Under the pieces are notes generated by a model. The model ran no database searches and was not told the DNA's origin. It saw only the letters and a list, made by a program, of their open reading frames with translations. Below, piece after piece: positions 43,901 to 52,951 of a DNA stretch of 64,000 nucleotides; position 1 is the stretch's first letter; each line of letters starts with the position of its first letter. The stretch is from Desmodus rotundus (lineage: Eukaryota; Chordata; Mammalia; Chiroptera; Phyllostomidae), in NCBI RefSeq assembly GCF_022682495.2, contig NC_071389.1:179242056-179306055 (forward strand), given 5' to 3'. A program made the position numbers and the translations under genes.

Positions 43901-45656
43901 GTAAGTGACCTTAAAGGGTGGGACAAAGTGGAGTTTAAAATCTGGCTCTGGAAGAAGAGAAGGAGGAGAAGATGGAGGAGGAGGAAGAGGAAGAGGAGAT
44001 GGGGGAGGAGGAGAAGAAGGGGGAGAAGAACTGGCTTTGTCAGATATGTGATCTTGGATTTGTACTCATCAGTGAAATGGAGGTGTTGAATTCTGCTTTG
44101 CTGTGAAGATTAAGAATAAGATACATAAAATACCTGGCACATAGCAAGTGTTCAATACAAGTCAGTTCCTATTATTGTTTTTATACTCTGCTATATAGCA
44201 GGTCAAAGGTGGGGTATACGTCCTCCAGCACAGAGCAACGTAATTCCCTAGCAGTACCCTCCAGCAGGGGAAGGCCAGTTTGAAAATCTTCCATTTTAAT
44301 ACACCCATATGCTCTTTTGGTTGCTGTTCAGACCTAAGTATGATACTAGGAATATCAAGTAAACCTTAACATAGTGTGTAAATCTTGCCTTGAAAACAAA
44401 GTAACAACACTAGTACACGAGGCTTACCAAATCAAATATAAGTCAAGTTGTTTCTATAGAATCTGACAAAAGCTGAGGCAGAGAAAAAGAACTGGGCCAG
44501 AGAACCAAAGGAATGCCAGAAGCAAAACTTATCTGTGGTTGCTATTAAATCTCTCAGGGATACGCTGCCTTCTGCAGTACCCATTTGAACCAAGGGGCCT
44601 TAAGAGAAAATAAACCAGTTTTGGAAATGCAGCCAGTCGAACTCTGTTCCACTTACACAACAGGAGAGGCAAGATCCAGAGAAAGTAAAGAAAGAAAAGA
44701 AATACAAAGTTCCTCTAATAGCTACTCCATTCCACCAGGGGACCTTGGGGAAGGCGAAATATCCGCGACTCCCAGATGCTCTCTGTGCCTCAGCCCTTCC
44801 CCTCTACAGCTCATGCTCACAGGTACCGTCTATAGCCGCGGCCGCACCACGGTTCTCTGCGGCACTGCCTTGCATTATGACTCGCTATTCTGTTTATCGG
44901 TGGTTGCCCAGCAGTGTTTCAAGCTCTTTGCTCACTTCTGCTATTGATTTCAGTCAGTCCAAGTCCTCAGAAGCAGCTTCATCAGAGTGAGAATAAAAGT
45001 TACTGCAAAAAGGTCCAGAAAGCAAGGTTACTGTTACCAGATGCCATAAAATAAAGATTTTGTATGTCTCATGAATAGACCCCAAATACATTCTGCCACC
45101 TAGTTTAGGAAAGGCAAAAAGGAAAAGTAAGTCATGGAGGTGGACTGATCTGGAGTTAGATTCTATGCAAAATTTCAGAGGAATGAGTATTTTTTGATAG
45201 AAAACAAGAATTAAGATGCTTTTATCTTTTTTTTTTAATGGGAAGTTATAAAATCTAGGAACTGTATGTTCTCCCCAACTGATTTAGAGTAATTATCTCT
45301 CTGAATTTCCCCTAGGGAGGGTAATATAACTGAATTTTTAATAAGCTGTTCTCTGTATCTTGATTCTATCCCCCCCCCAAAATACAGAAAGCAACAGTAA
45401 TACACAAAAATCATGCGTATGATTTTGCTCTAAAAACCATACTAGGATTTCTTATTTTCTTTGTATGTGTTATTTCCATTAAACTGGAATCTGATCGAGC
45501 TTTGTACCAGGTTTCCACAGGATGTCGCTCCTTATATTATTACAATGAGATGCTGTTGGATTAATGAAGAGCCCTCCTCCAGCAGGCTAGACAGAAAGGA
45601 TCTGAGCACCCTGGAGGAAGGGGAGCCCAACAGCTTAGCTCCAAAAGGAGCTTAAG

Positions 45657-45732
<76 letters not shown>

Positions 45733-48700
45733 TTTCCTTCCTTCTTTCCCAACTTTCTGTAACTGCTCTCTTTGTACACCCCAACACACCTCCAACTGTT
45801 TCCTAGCCTGGAACTCACTAGATTCCAATGAATGAAGGAAAAACATTAAAAGGAAGGCATTTAAGCACTTGCAATAGTCTCTTAGTCCCCACACTGTCTT
45901 TCTTCTTCTCACCCCCAAGCCCCACAGGCTCTCACATAGGGACCTGCTGCCTCCTTGTTGTTGGACCCACATGTTTCTGGATCTAATGAGTCTTGTATTA
46001 GACCTGTACGTCAGGTCTAATTTCTCTCTGTAACATACTCATCATTCTTCCACCTCCAACGTGCACACATACATGTCTATGCAAACATCTAGGCCTCTAT
46101 AACTGAGGGTTGTTGGCTCAGGCCGTAAAAAGGATAAGGAATGGGGAAAGAGGAGGCAGAAGGGAGGGGTAGAGGAGGAAGAAAAAAGGGAAAGAAAGAG
46201 GAGAGAGGAAGATACTCCTTTTGTTCATCAAAAGAGAATACATAATAGATTTAAACAGCATTCACCAAGAAAACAACCTACATTCACTAAATGTTTGCAT
46301 TTACCATTTCCTGGTTGTCTGTAAACATAAGGAGTTGTGAGCCTTTGGCTAGGCAGAATTCCAGACTAGAATTCCAGTCCTTTCTCTCCACTGAGAAGTA
46401 ATAACAATGGTCACCATACCCCATCCAGAAGTCTGGGCAGCAAGGACAGCTGGCACAGGTGGTGTGCTTGGAACCTAGGAAGGAAGAGGACCTGGTTCAC
46501 AATCTTCATGGACCACTCTGCCTTGGAAATGAAATGGGAGATAAAACGGAATACAACAGTGGCAAGTGTCTTGCCTGCCCACCACCTTCCAGATTAAGGT
46601 TTAGAGAGATGCGCAAGAACGTGTTAGGTAGGACAGATAGTAAACCAAGGCAGGGAGGAGGACGGAGACATGTCTCACCCACTAACTCAGCAGTCCTGAG
46701 CTTGGTCCCACAATATTGCCAGGTGTTCCAGCATCACAAGAAACACTATGTTAGTTGGGAGGAGGGAAGGCCTTGAAATTCTATGTATAGTTTCCACTAT
46801 CTGGGAAAGAAAGCCTTGAAACTGTGTGTTCATCCCAAGGCCTGCCCAAAGAGCCCAAAGAAGACGCCCATAACACTACTTCGGTTAAGTGCCTACCTCT
46901 GGTTACTATCTCCTTTACGAGGGAGTCCCTAATGCTTACAGAAAAAGCCCATGAATAACTTTGGGTTCCTGCCCCAACTTTGATTACCTGCCTCCAGTTA
47001 CATACCTGTTTTACAACCAGATGAACAAATAGAGTCTAGAGCAAGATAAGGATTAGGGCTAACAGACCCCCACACATAGCTAAGTTTGGGTAGTCAAGTC
47101 CCCCCAGGAAAGTTGACACCACTTTTACCCATCAATTAACATGTAACTTCTTCACCCCCATCCCACCAACTATGTAAGTCCTCAGAACAAAGGACCGGGG
47201 GCTCTTGCCACCCTTGCTCTGGCCACCCTTGCCCTTGCCTAATGCCGCCCTTACCTTGCCATGCCCTGAACCTGTGTCTTTCACCCTCACCTCGGCAAGG
47301 CCTGTTCTCCTCCAGGAGAACATATCACAGACAAACCCTGCTTGCACACTAAAAGCCCTGCTGATCTGTAATTCTTTACTGTGCCTGCAAGAAGAAGTGA
47401 CTTTCTCCTGTAACAAATGCACGGCCTCAAGTTAAATACCTCACTATGTCCAGCTCCATCGCTACTACTGTACATTCCACTAAGCAAGGATGGGACCGCG
47501 ACTGAAGGGGCAGGGGAGGACATGGGAACAATCTGGCTGAGGACTGTGAAGAGAGTAGCTACTTGTGCTAGAGATATTTATGCACATGTGATAAACCCAT
47601 CAGATAAGGTTACTGCGCCTGCACATGTGTCCGTGTACCGCCTACACATGTGTCCGTGTACCGCCTACAGAGGCTCAGCGTACACACTGTGTAACCACAT
47701 AACACACATTGCTTCAATTAGGCAGAATCTTTCAGAAGGCCCCACTGACACTCCGTAATAGTGCAAAAGAAAAGGACAAAAACTGGAAAGAGCAAATGTA
47801 AGTAAACTAAAACGTTGTTTGATTTGTGTATCACAAATATGATTGTCTATCATCATTGGAAATTGAATAAAAGACATTTCAGCAAAAAGAATTTCCTTCA
47901 GGTATTGAAAAAAGATTCTCTGAAAGGGAAGAGTATCAGACACTAAAGAAAATACAGAACATTCTCATTCCTTTAAAATGGGTGGATTATAGGTCTGTGA
48001 AAATAAAAAGAAACTAAATAAACTTTCAAGGTAATTTTAACCAATATTCCACAATTTTATTAACTTTTTACTTCCATGAAATATATAAACTCACCATAAG
48101 CACAGTGGGCAAAGATGAGCCGTTATATCAAGTGGACACATGTGTAGGTACGTAAGTGAAAGCTGATTATGCGCTGTGGACGGAAAAGGAGGGAGTTCTA
48201 CAGCCAATAACCTCGTAGGGTGGTCCGATCATAAATTCCTACCTGGGCAGATCATGGTGGGTACTCAATCCCAGGCCTGTAAGTTCTAGTGAAAGGTTTT
48301 AAAGTAAACCCTGTCCATTTTTCCTGTGCATGTAGGTTAACACACCTTCCAAATGCTGAAAAAGCAATACCTGCTCCAAGGTCTAACCACCCTCAAGCTG
48401 AGTACATAATCTTAACTATCCTACAATCCAATCCCTACCTTGCTGTGGTCTCCCACCTTCATGTAATCTTCTTAATTTTAAATGCATTAAAGAAACTGCA
48501 AACCCTGGCTGATGTGGCTCAGTAGATTGAGCACTAGTCTACAACCGAAAGGTTGCCAGTTCGATCTCTGGTCAGGGCACATGCCTGGGTTGCGGGCCAG
48601 GTCCCCATTTGGGGGTGTATGAGAGGCAACCGACTGATGTTTCTCTCTCATGCTCCCTCCTTTCCCCATCTCTAAAAATAAATAAAGAAGATCTTTTTAA

Positions 48701-51324
48701 AAGTGAAAAAAGAAACTGCAAAAATGTTATTCTCTGAAGCTTTTGGATCTTGCTTCCTGGCAATTGCCGATTTTGACTCAAATAAACTTTTATAAAAATT
48801 CTCTACAGACTTGGCTGTTTCTTATGTGGACAGTATCTATTCCAGATCTGAGAATTAAAAAGTGGGCAAGTAGTCCTTTTTAATGTAAAGATTAGACAAC
48901 TTTTCTATGGGTAGCCCTGGCATGGGACCAATATAGAGTTCTAGAGATTAAGCTTAAAGTTGGCACCTTACATATTTGTGCTTTTTTCTGTGCAACTGTG
49001 ACATTACCCAGCCTGAGGGAGAAATTCCCAAATTCCCTAGGAATCTCCTTCTGTCAAAGGTGGGACTTGGATCTGAGGGGCTGACTGGTCCTGGAGCTGA
49101 ACCCTGAGAATCCTAGTGAATAGTCTGTAAAACATGTCACCAACAATCACCCCCAGATAACAGAAATCTAAATTAGGACTCTGGATTGTGAAACAATAAG
49201 TGAAGGGCCCTCTGGATTACCATATTGAAGGACTTAGGAGAACTAAATCTAGAAAAGTTCATTTTATAAAATGTAAATGCTCTCTAATTGGAAAAAATAT
49301 ATGTTTGTTTAAATCATGACATATTTATAATGTGAAAAGTTAAACAATAATATTATGATTTGGTTATCATGATAAACATGATAGTAGATAGGAAAATGTT
49401 TATGACACAATATAGAATTAAAAAGCAATATACGAAATTGTAAGCACATTTTGATTAGAACTATAACCAGCCTTACTTCTAAAAAAAGAGAAGGTAGGGA
49501 GATTTTAGAGAACTTGATTGAAATTCTGTGAAGAGAATAAACACTTACATGAATACACGTAGCCAAAAACTAGGAGGCTATACCCAGAAAATGTTGTTTA
49601 CAAGAGATGATTTATTTTGTTGAAATTATTTCCCATTATTCAAATTTTCTGCTATGTTATATTGCTTTTATTACATGAAAGATTGATTTTGGTTTAAATT
49701 GACACTTACTCCGGCACAGAGTCCATTTGCACAGCAGCACACTCACAAGAACGGCACTCAGAAGCCCCGAAGCTATTGCCAAATGGTGAGAGAGAGAGCA
49801 CCTGGAAGAAGATGCTGTAAGAACAGAATCCAAAGCAAAATCCTGAGTCACAATAAAAATGAAGGAAAAGAAAAGTCAGGGGAGGATATCTGGGATCTTG
49901 AAGCACTTTGGCCTAGTAGGAACTGAGACCCAGGCCCTGAAGATCTTGGATCTGTCAAGAACTTGTTCTAAAGACTAGAGTAAGCATCTTTATCAAGTTA
50001 CATGCTATATTTATCAAGTTAAGAATACTTTTTTCCTGTCCCGATCAGCAGGGCTCAGTTGGTTGCGTGTAGTCCCGCAAAGCGAAAGGTCACCAGTTTG
50101 ATTCCGTTGGTTCCCAGTCAGGGGAGAGGCAACCAACGTTTCTCTCCCGCTTTCTCCCTCCCTTCCCCTCTCTCTAAAACTAAAATGTTTTTAAGTCTAA
50201 AAAAAAAGTTAAAAACTTTTTTTCAAGATTACTTCTTTTTAAAAAATGAGTACTTTTTCCTTTTAAATTTTGGCTTACACAGTTCCATGTTTCAATGGTG
50301 AGCATATAAATTGGTGCAAACTCTTTGGAGGACAATTTGGCAATGTCCACGAAAATTGCAAAGGCATTTATCCTTTACTTATCAATTTCTTGGTGAGAAA
50401 TTTTTCACACAGATACTCACCCATGGGCAAAATGTTGTATTTGTAAGGCTATTCATGGCAACAATATTCATAGGAGAAAAAGATTGAATTCAGTTTCAAC
50501 GTCTATCAATAAGACATCAAATACATTTTAATATATTCATAACATAAATATGCAGCTTCTAACAAAGGAATAAAGACTTGTTTTTAATAGATTTGGAATG
50601 ACTGTCAAGATATATAGTTGGCCTTGGCCAGAGTGGCTTAGCTGGTTGGAGCGTTGTCCTGTATACCAGTAGGCTGTGCGTTTGGTTCCAAGTCAGAGCA
50701 CATACCTATGTTTCAGGTTCAACCAATTGATGGTTCTCTCTCACAGCAATATATGAATTTATATTCTCTTACTTAATATGTGGATCAGTTTCTTTTCTCC
50801 CAAAGTCTTATTATTAGCCAGTAGCAAAATTATTGCTGTACTTCTCATCTCACAGAAAAACAGAACTACCTGGAATTTAAACAGCTGGTTTACTCAAAAC
50901 TTTACTAAGGAGATAAGTGACCCCCACACACACACAAAGTTCTTGCTTTAGTTCAAGAGCAATAAAGAATAACGGAACTGCCCTAGCTGGGGTTTCATAG
51001 CTGAGATCATAGAAGTGAGCAATTAGAAAAGACATTACCTGAGACTTAAGATCAGATCCTTGACCATACACCAAGTCTTCACATTCCAATTCTGAACTCC
51101 AAACCAAAACTAATGTGTGTCCTCAAATTACCCTCAATTTTTCTGCATCCTCTACTCAAAACTTATTCTACCTCCCATTCATCCCTTAGTCTATGGTAAC
51201 AATGCACAATTTTCCAGACTAACTTGATTTACTTACCTTTTTGCTGTGGTCTATAGTCATTCTGGGCTTGGGGTGCAGTAGACAATTCTAATGCAGAATA
51301 AAGAGCATTGTCAATCATCTCCAT
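34883..51324 (-). CDS. KLRG1: KLRG1, killer cell lectin-like receptor G1 (5 exons, complete coding sequence)
   Basis: Inhibitory type II membrane receptor of NK cells and antigen-experienced T cells; it binds classical cadherins and recruits phosphatases through a cytoplasmic ITIM. Exons in transcript order: 51318-51237 (or from 51324), 49814-49710, 46474-46305, 35665-35565, 34997-34883. The sum is 573 bases, giving 190 residues plus stop, in phase throughout. The protein aligns to human KLRG1 without indels to about residue 185. Visible: tyrosine motif around Y7, positive segment at 27-38, one membrane helix about 39-57, cysteine stalk 61-75, lectin-like domain from about 75 to 184 with C86, C103, C163, C176, C184, the WIGL motif at 132-135 and NSGW at 138-141. 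Sequons at N97 and N150. The C-terminal tail after the last Cys is short (K-M-V-R-L-R), closer in length to mouse than to human. The gene is convergent with A2M, as in human 12p13.31. Confidence 0.96.
35180..35394 (+). mobile_element. VES SINE in KLRG1 intron 4
   Basis: Near-consensus VES (GCCCTGGCTGGTGTGACTCA head, GGTTCAATTCCCAGTCAGGG, CAGGTCCCC) with the perfect duplication AATGTCATCTTTT at 35167-35179 and 35395-35407. Antisense to KLRG1. Confidence 0.93.
35491..35550 (+). repeat. CT-rich microsatellite beside KLRG1 exon 4
   Basis: Mostly (TC)n with CCC interruptions, ending 15 bases from the exon 4 donor. The transcript is therefore GA-rich just inside the intron. Confidence 0.9.
35565..35665 (-). 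CDS. KLRG1: KLRG1 exon 4, middle of lectin domain
   Basis: 101 bases encoding [11 protein letters not shown] through V-L-N-F-S, with the [15 protein letters not shown] core of the lectin fold. Acceptor TCTTAG, donor GTAAGG. A CT-rich microsatellite (GA-rich on the transcript) starts 15 bases after the exon. Confidence 0.95.
35765..36145 (+). mobile_element. MaLR (MLT1/MST-type) LTR
   Basis: 'attatggactgaatgcgtgc' at the start; 'gatggggcc', 'cctcataaggagg' and 'caccacatgaggacaaaatg' in order; near the end 'tcgagaactgtgaaac' and 'ctatggtactttgttag'. This is the MLT1/MST LTR layout, with no internal sequence. Confidence 0.78.
38433..38790 (-). mobile_element. MaLR (MLT1/MST-type) LTR
   Basis: Reverse complement of the MaLR layout: 'ctatgacaaattaccataga', 'tttatttctcacagtctgga', 'gggcactaattccatcac', 'ggcccatctccaaatgcc'. 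The end is degenerate. Confidence 0.75.
39440..39945 (+). repeat. L2 LINE fragment
   Basis: 'taaagtctaaagtccttacc', 'tacatgacctggcacctt', 'cctttgcctggaatacccttc' and 'cagatctagacatcagctca' in consensus order, then a long 3' part to 'ccccggcacctag'. Good length for an ancient L2. Confidence 0.75.
41010..41052 (-). mobile_element. 43-bp L1 3'-end micro-insertion
   Basis: T7 then 'caatttttaaattatttt' and 'cttgttcaattacag', the same 3' end as the L1 at 14727. Flanked by 12-base duplications AAGAAAAATAAT at 40998-41009 and 41053-41064. Confidence 0.8.
41630..41940 (+). mobile_element. L1 3' end
   Basis: 'attatgctaagtgaaataagccagtc'-type ORF2 end, 'ctcatatgtggaatctaaca', then the G-rich 3' UTR and 'caataaacaattttttg'. 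Confidence 0.75.
42085..42470 (+). mobile_element. Old L1 fragment
   Basis: 'gacgaatggataaacaaaat', 'ggaatattattcagccatac', 'ggtggtccccaggggctggg' and 'cttaattgtacactggaaa' are L1M 3' end hallmarks. Confidence 0.75.
42890..43025 (-). repeat. MIR-like fragment
   Basis: 'acatgaggaaatggaaagtt' followed by 'aaagaggttaagaaaattgc' resembles reverse-complement MIR. Confidence 0.45.
43945..44032 (+). repeat. GGA-rich low-complexity tract
   Basis: Purine-only run of GAAGAG/GAGGAG units. On the KLRG1 transcript it is a polypyrimidine run deep in intron 3. Confidence 0.85.
44033..44185 (+). repeat. MIR SINE fragment
   Basis: 'gtgatcttggatttgtactc', 'agtgaaatggaggtg' and 'acctggcacatagcaagtgt' follow MIR order. 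Confidence 0.65.
44765..44875. promoter_or_regulatory. Small CpG-rich patch in KLRG1 intron 3
   Basis: Several CpGs in about 110 bases, including the 8-base palindrome GCGGCCGC at 44838-44845, within a CpG-poor, AT-rich intron. No repeat family recognised. Function unknown; an alternative promoter or enhancer would be inference. Confidence 0.3.
45656..45731 (+). repeat. (TC)n(AC)n compound microsatellite
   Basis: About 26 CT units to 45708, followed by about 11 CA units to 45730, in KLRG1 intron 3. Overlapping open frames here are low-complexity artefacts. Confidence 0.95.
46305..46474 (-). CDS. KLRG1: KLRG1 exon 3, stalk and first part of lectin domain
   Basis: 170 bases encoding [12 protein letters not shown] through D-N-Q-E-M. 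Contains the conserved H-C-Y-Y-F-S and [10 protein letters not shown] segments. An additional Cys at residue 74 stands where human has Ser. Acceptor CCTAG, donor GTAAAT. Confidence 0.95.
46749..47415 (+). mobile_element. Candidate solo LTR in KLRG1 intron 2
   Basis: Starts TGTTAG and ends TGTAACA, with a C-rich, gammaretrovirus-LTR-like body: repeated 'cttcggttaagtgcctacctc'-type blocks, 'ctatgtaagtcctcag', then a CT-rich segment. No TSD found, so the boundaries are provisional. Antisense to KLRG1. Confidence 0.45.
47623..47668 (+). repeat. Two perfect 23-bp tandem units
   Basis: ACATGTGTCCGTGTACCG plus CCTAC occurs twice in direct succession (47623-47645, 47646-47668) without a mismatch, in KLRG1 intron 2. 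Confidence 0.95.
47670..48500 (-). other. KLRG1 intron 2, unassigned part
   Basis: AT-rich intron with no recognisable repeat. Open frames of up to 92 codons on both strands show no domain. Confidence 0.55.
48503..48706 (+). mobile_element. VES SINE in KLRG1 intron 2
   Basis: CCCTGGCTGATGTGGCTCAG head, GTTCGATCTCTGGTCAGGG, GAGAGGCAACCG, pyrimidine tail and (AAAT). Flanking duplication AAAGAAACTGCAAA at 48489-48502 and again from 48708. Confidence 0.9.
48745..48810 (+). repeat. Poly(A)-site-like repeat related to 52873-52951
   Basis: 'ggatcttgcttcctggcaat' and 'gactcaaataaactttta' align to the retrocopy at 52873. Possibly the R/U5 end of an LTR or a transcript 3' end. Family not identified. 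Confidence 0.4.
48811..49709 (-). other. KLRG1 intron 2, exon-2-proximal part
   Basis: 0.9 kb of AT-rich sequence. Diverged A-rich stretches at 49270-49480 may be old L1, but no boundary can be drawn. Confidence 0.45.
49710..49814 (-). CDS. KLRG1: KLRG1 exon 2, transmembrane segment
   Basis: 105 bases encoding [11 protein letters not shown], then the hydrophobic run starting L-A-I-A-S-G-L-L, ending K-W-T-L-C-R. Acceptor TTACAG, donor GTAAGT on the minus strand. Corresponds to human residues 28-63. Human Gly63 is Ser here. Confidence 0.94.
50036..50205 (+). mobile_element. Degenerate VES SINE in KLRG1 intron 1
   Basis: 'cagggctcagttggttgcgt', 'aaaggtcaccagtttgattc', 'tcccagtcaggggagaggca' and the pyrimidine-rich tail to 'ctctctctaaaact'. 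The segment between B box and GAGAGGC is deleted. Confidence 0.8.
50625..50745 (+). mobile_element. VES-type SINE, GCTTAGCTGGTTGG subfamily
   Basis: 'ggccttggccagagtggctt', 'ggttggagcgttgtcctg' and 'tttggttccaagtcagagca' mark the tRNA-like head. The tail is truncated at 'ggttctctctcac'. Confidence 0.75.
51237..51324 (-). CDS. KLRG1: KLRG1 exon 1, cytoplasmic tail
   Basis: Two in-frame ATGs, at 51322-51324 and 51316-51318. The second gives [12 protein letters not shown] and matches the length of human and mouse KLRG1. The first adds only M-E but has the better Kozak context (G at -3 and at +4). A third, out-of-frame ATG at 51327-51329 opens a four-codon upstream ORF that ends over the second start. 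Exon ends at 51237 before GTAAGT. Confidence 0.92.
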
Positions 51325-51572
51325 CTCATATCTTTCACTTCAGCTGAGAAAGTCTAATTAGAGAAGTGTAAGGAGGTATGCGCCAGTGAGGAAATGGCCC
51401 GATCTGTAAACTGCTAGCAGGAAACTTGTAAGGTTTTTTTACAAGGTATAGGTAACAAAAAAAGTAATTTTTCAGGAAATGACCAAATTCTGGGGCTGCC
51501 TACAGAAATGAATATTCTAAACTGTGATGAGTTTTTGGCCTCACCACACTCTCTAGATGCTTATTAAATATA
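51325..51572 (-). promoter_or_regulatory. KLRG1 5' leader and proximal upstream region
   Basis: Unique-looking 250 bases between the KLRG1 start codons and a mariner MITE. On the minus strand it contains a TGTGGT core (forward 51542-51547), the Runx motif, and TTTCCT/TTCCTG ETS-like cores. There is no clear TATA box at a fixed spacing. That this is the promoter is inferred only from position; a distal, spliced 5' exon cannot be excluded. Confidence 0.35.
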
Positions 51573-51697
51573 AAGGGTAGAGCGAAAGAAGGTTTACAGT
51601 TGTCAGGGTGTAGAACAGTCTATTCTTTTGTTATTATTTATTAATTATTATATTGCTTTCCATACAAACAGTAAACCTACTTTTTCTCCACCCTGCA
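51573..51697. mobile_element. Mariner-type MITE with terminal inverted repeats
   Basis: About 125 bases flanked by TA on both sides. The left end reads AGGGTAGAGCGAAAGAAGG then TTTACAG. The right end, reverse complemented, reads AGGGTGGAGAAAAAGTAGG then TTTAC. The centre is AT-rich. This is the structure of a mammalian mariner-derived MITE. It lies about 250 bp upstream of the KLRG1 start codon. Confidence 0.8.
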
Positions 51698-52858
51698 TAT
51701 TAAATTGACTGCCTATCTCATCTAATTCTATGGAGCAAGAACAGGTTGCTCTTCAGCCAGCAATTTCAACTATAGAAACTGAAATAAAAATGAGAGTGGT
51801 TCCTAGCTATGAGTTTATCTCAGATTTTGTATTTACTTCTTTCCCCTTTGAGAAAATACATGCATACTAAATGGGACTGATCCGTGGTTTCTTGGACCTT
51901 TGGGGTAGTTATATATGATGGAGAAATGGAATTTTGGCTAAGTGCGCCTGGAATTATGGAGAAAATGGACTATTGCCCAATTGTATTTTGTGAATATTCT
52001 GCTCCCCTATGTTCCCCAAATCATTCTCCCAAGCGTGCTCTAATCTTCACCCTTCATAGTGTCAGAAATTCCATTAAATTTGTCTCCTGTTCTCTTGTTT
52101 TTGTATGCAAAGGCAACTATAAAAGGAAACACATTAAATAATATATATCAAAGTGGTTTATTTTTAATACATGAATGGTTAGTAAAAAGTTAACATAAGA
52201 AAAACAGAGAGGAAATTGAAACTCTAAGAACAGATGAAGTCACCAAGACAGAATGTATTGATACAAAGGTAGAAAAGAGGAGAAACAGGAAGAGCATATT
52301 AACAAAAACTACTACAGTTCTGTTTCCTGCCATGACAGAGTGCTACTAGACTTGACCTACAGCCAAAAAACTATACATGACAAAATACATGAGGCAACTG
52401 TTTCCAGGCAAGGAACACAGGCAGCCCTGTGACCACTGAGAGAAGAGAACACACTAAAGTGAGCTCTATGATCACCCTAGGATTCCACCAAAGCCACTTC
52501 CTGGCATAAGGCAGGAAAATGCACTCTAAACAGAGCAGCAGTCTCACCCAGCTGAGGAGACCGAGACTAAGTTTTGAGCTGCTTCTCTGGCTGGAATTTG
52601 AAGGGCAGACTAACTAAGAAGAAAGAGTTGCGTAAAGAGAGGTGTACAGAAGACTGCATGGGTGCTCAGCACAGGTCCTGGGCTAGGAGCTAGGCTGCAC
52701 AGACAGCGCACATGATTCTGCAAGTCCTAGCTGAGAGGGCCTCCTGCAGGGCCGGCACCTAAATAAGTGAGACCCGGGGTGGTGCGGTGCTAACCAGAAT
52801 GAACAAACAAACAACACTTGACAACCCAAAAAATCCACCAGTCATTTAGCTGTCTGTA
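51698..52858. other. KLRG1 upstream region, unassigned
   Basis: 1.16 kb without a recognised element or gene. The part 52330-52800 has mixed base composition and only short open frames. Confidence 0.5.
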
Positions 52859-52872
52859 AGAACAAGTTTTGA

Positions 52873-52951
52873 GAGCATGTGTGATCTTACTGCCTGGTAT
52901 ATGTCATCAGTTTGGTTCAAATAAACTTATACGAAAAATCTCAAAAAAAAA
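52873..52951 (+). pseudogene. 79-bp retroposed transcript 3' end
   Basis: Short insert ending in AATAAA (52920-52925) plus an A10 tail, between the perfect 14-base duplication AGAACAAGTTTTGA at 52859-52872 and 52952-52965. Its source transcript is not identified; it resembles 48745-48810. Confidence 0.75.

Larger units (their letters stand above)
35666..46304 (-). other. KLRG1 intron 3
   Basis: 10.6 kb. Contains MaLR LTRs, L1 and L2 fragments, MIR, microsatellites and a small CpG-rich patch, each listed separately. Stretches 36146-38433 and 44190-45655 hold no repeat I recognise. A 164-codon open frame at 40125-40619 (+) is unrecognised and probably chance. Confidence 0.8.
49815..51236 (-). 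other. KLRG1 intron 1
   Basis: 1.42 kb. Holds two VES-type SINEs (50036-50205, 50625-50745) and a possible old L1 piece between them (50290-50580, 'gcaaactctttggaggacaa'). The rest is unassigned. Confidence 0.75.

Noticed and set aside
44585..44990. Overlapping 120- and 81-codon open frames in KLRG1 intron 3
   Set aside because: Two overlapping frames with no domain; the only notable property is the CpG-rich DNA, reported separately.
45561..45972. Minus-strand open frames of 85 and 106 codons
   Set aside because: Driven by the (TC)n(AC)n microsatellite, producing Arg-Glu and Cys-Val repeats.
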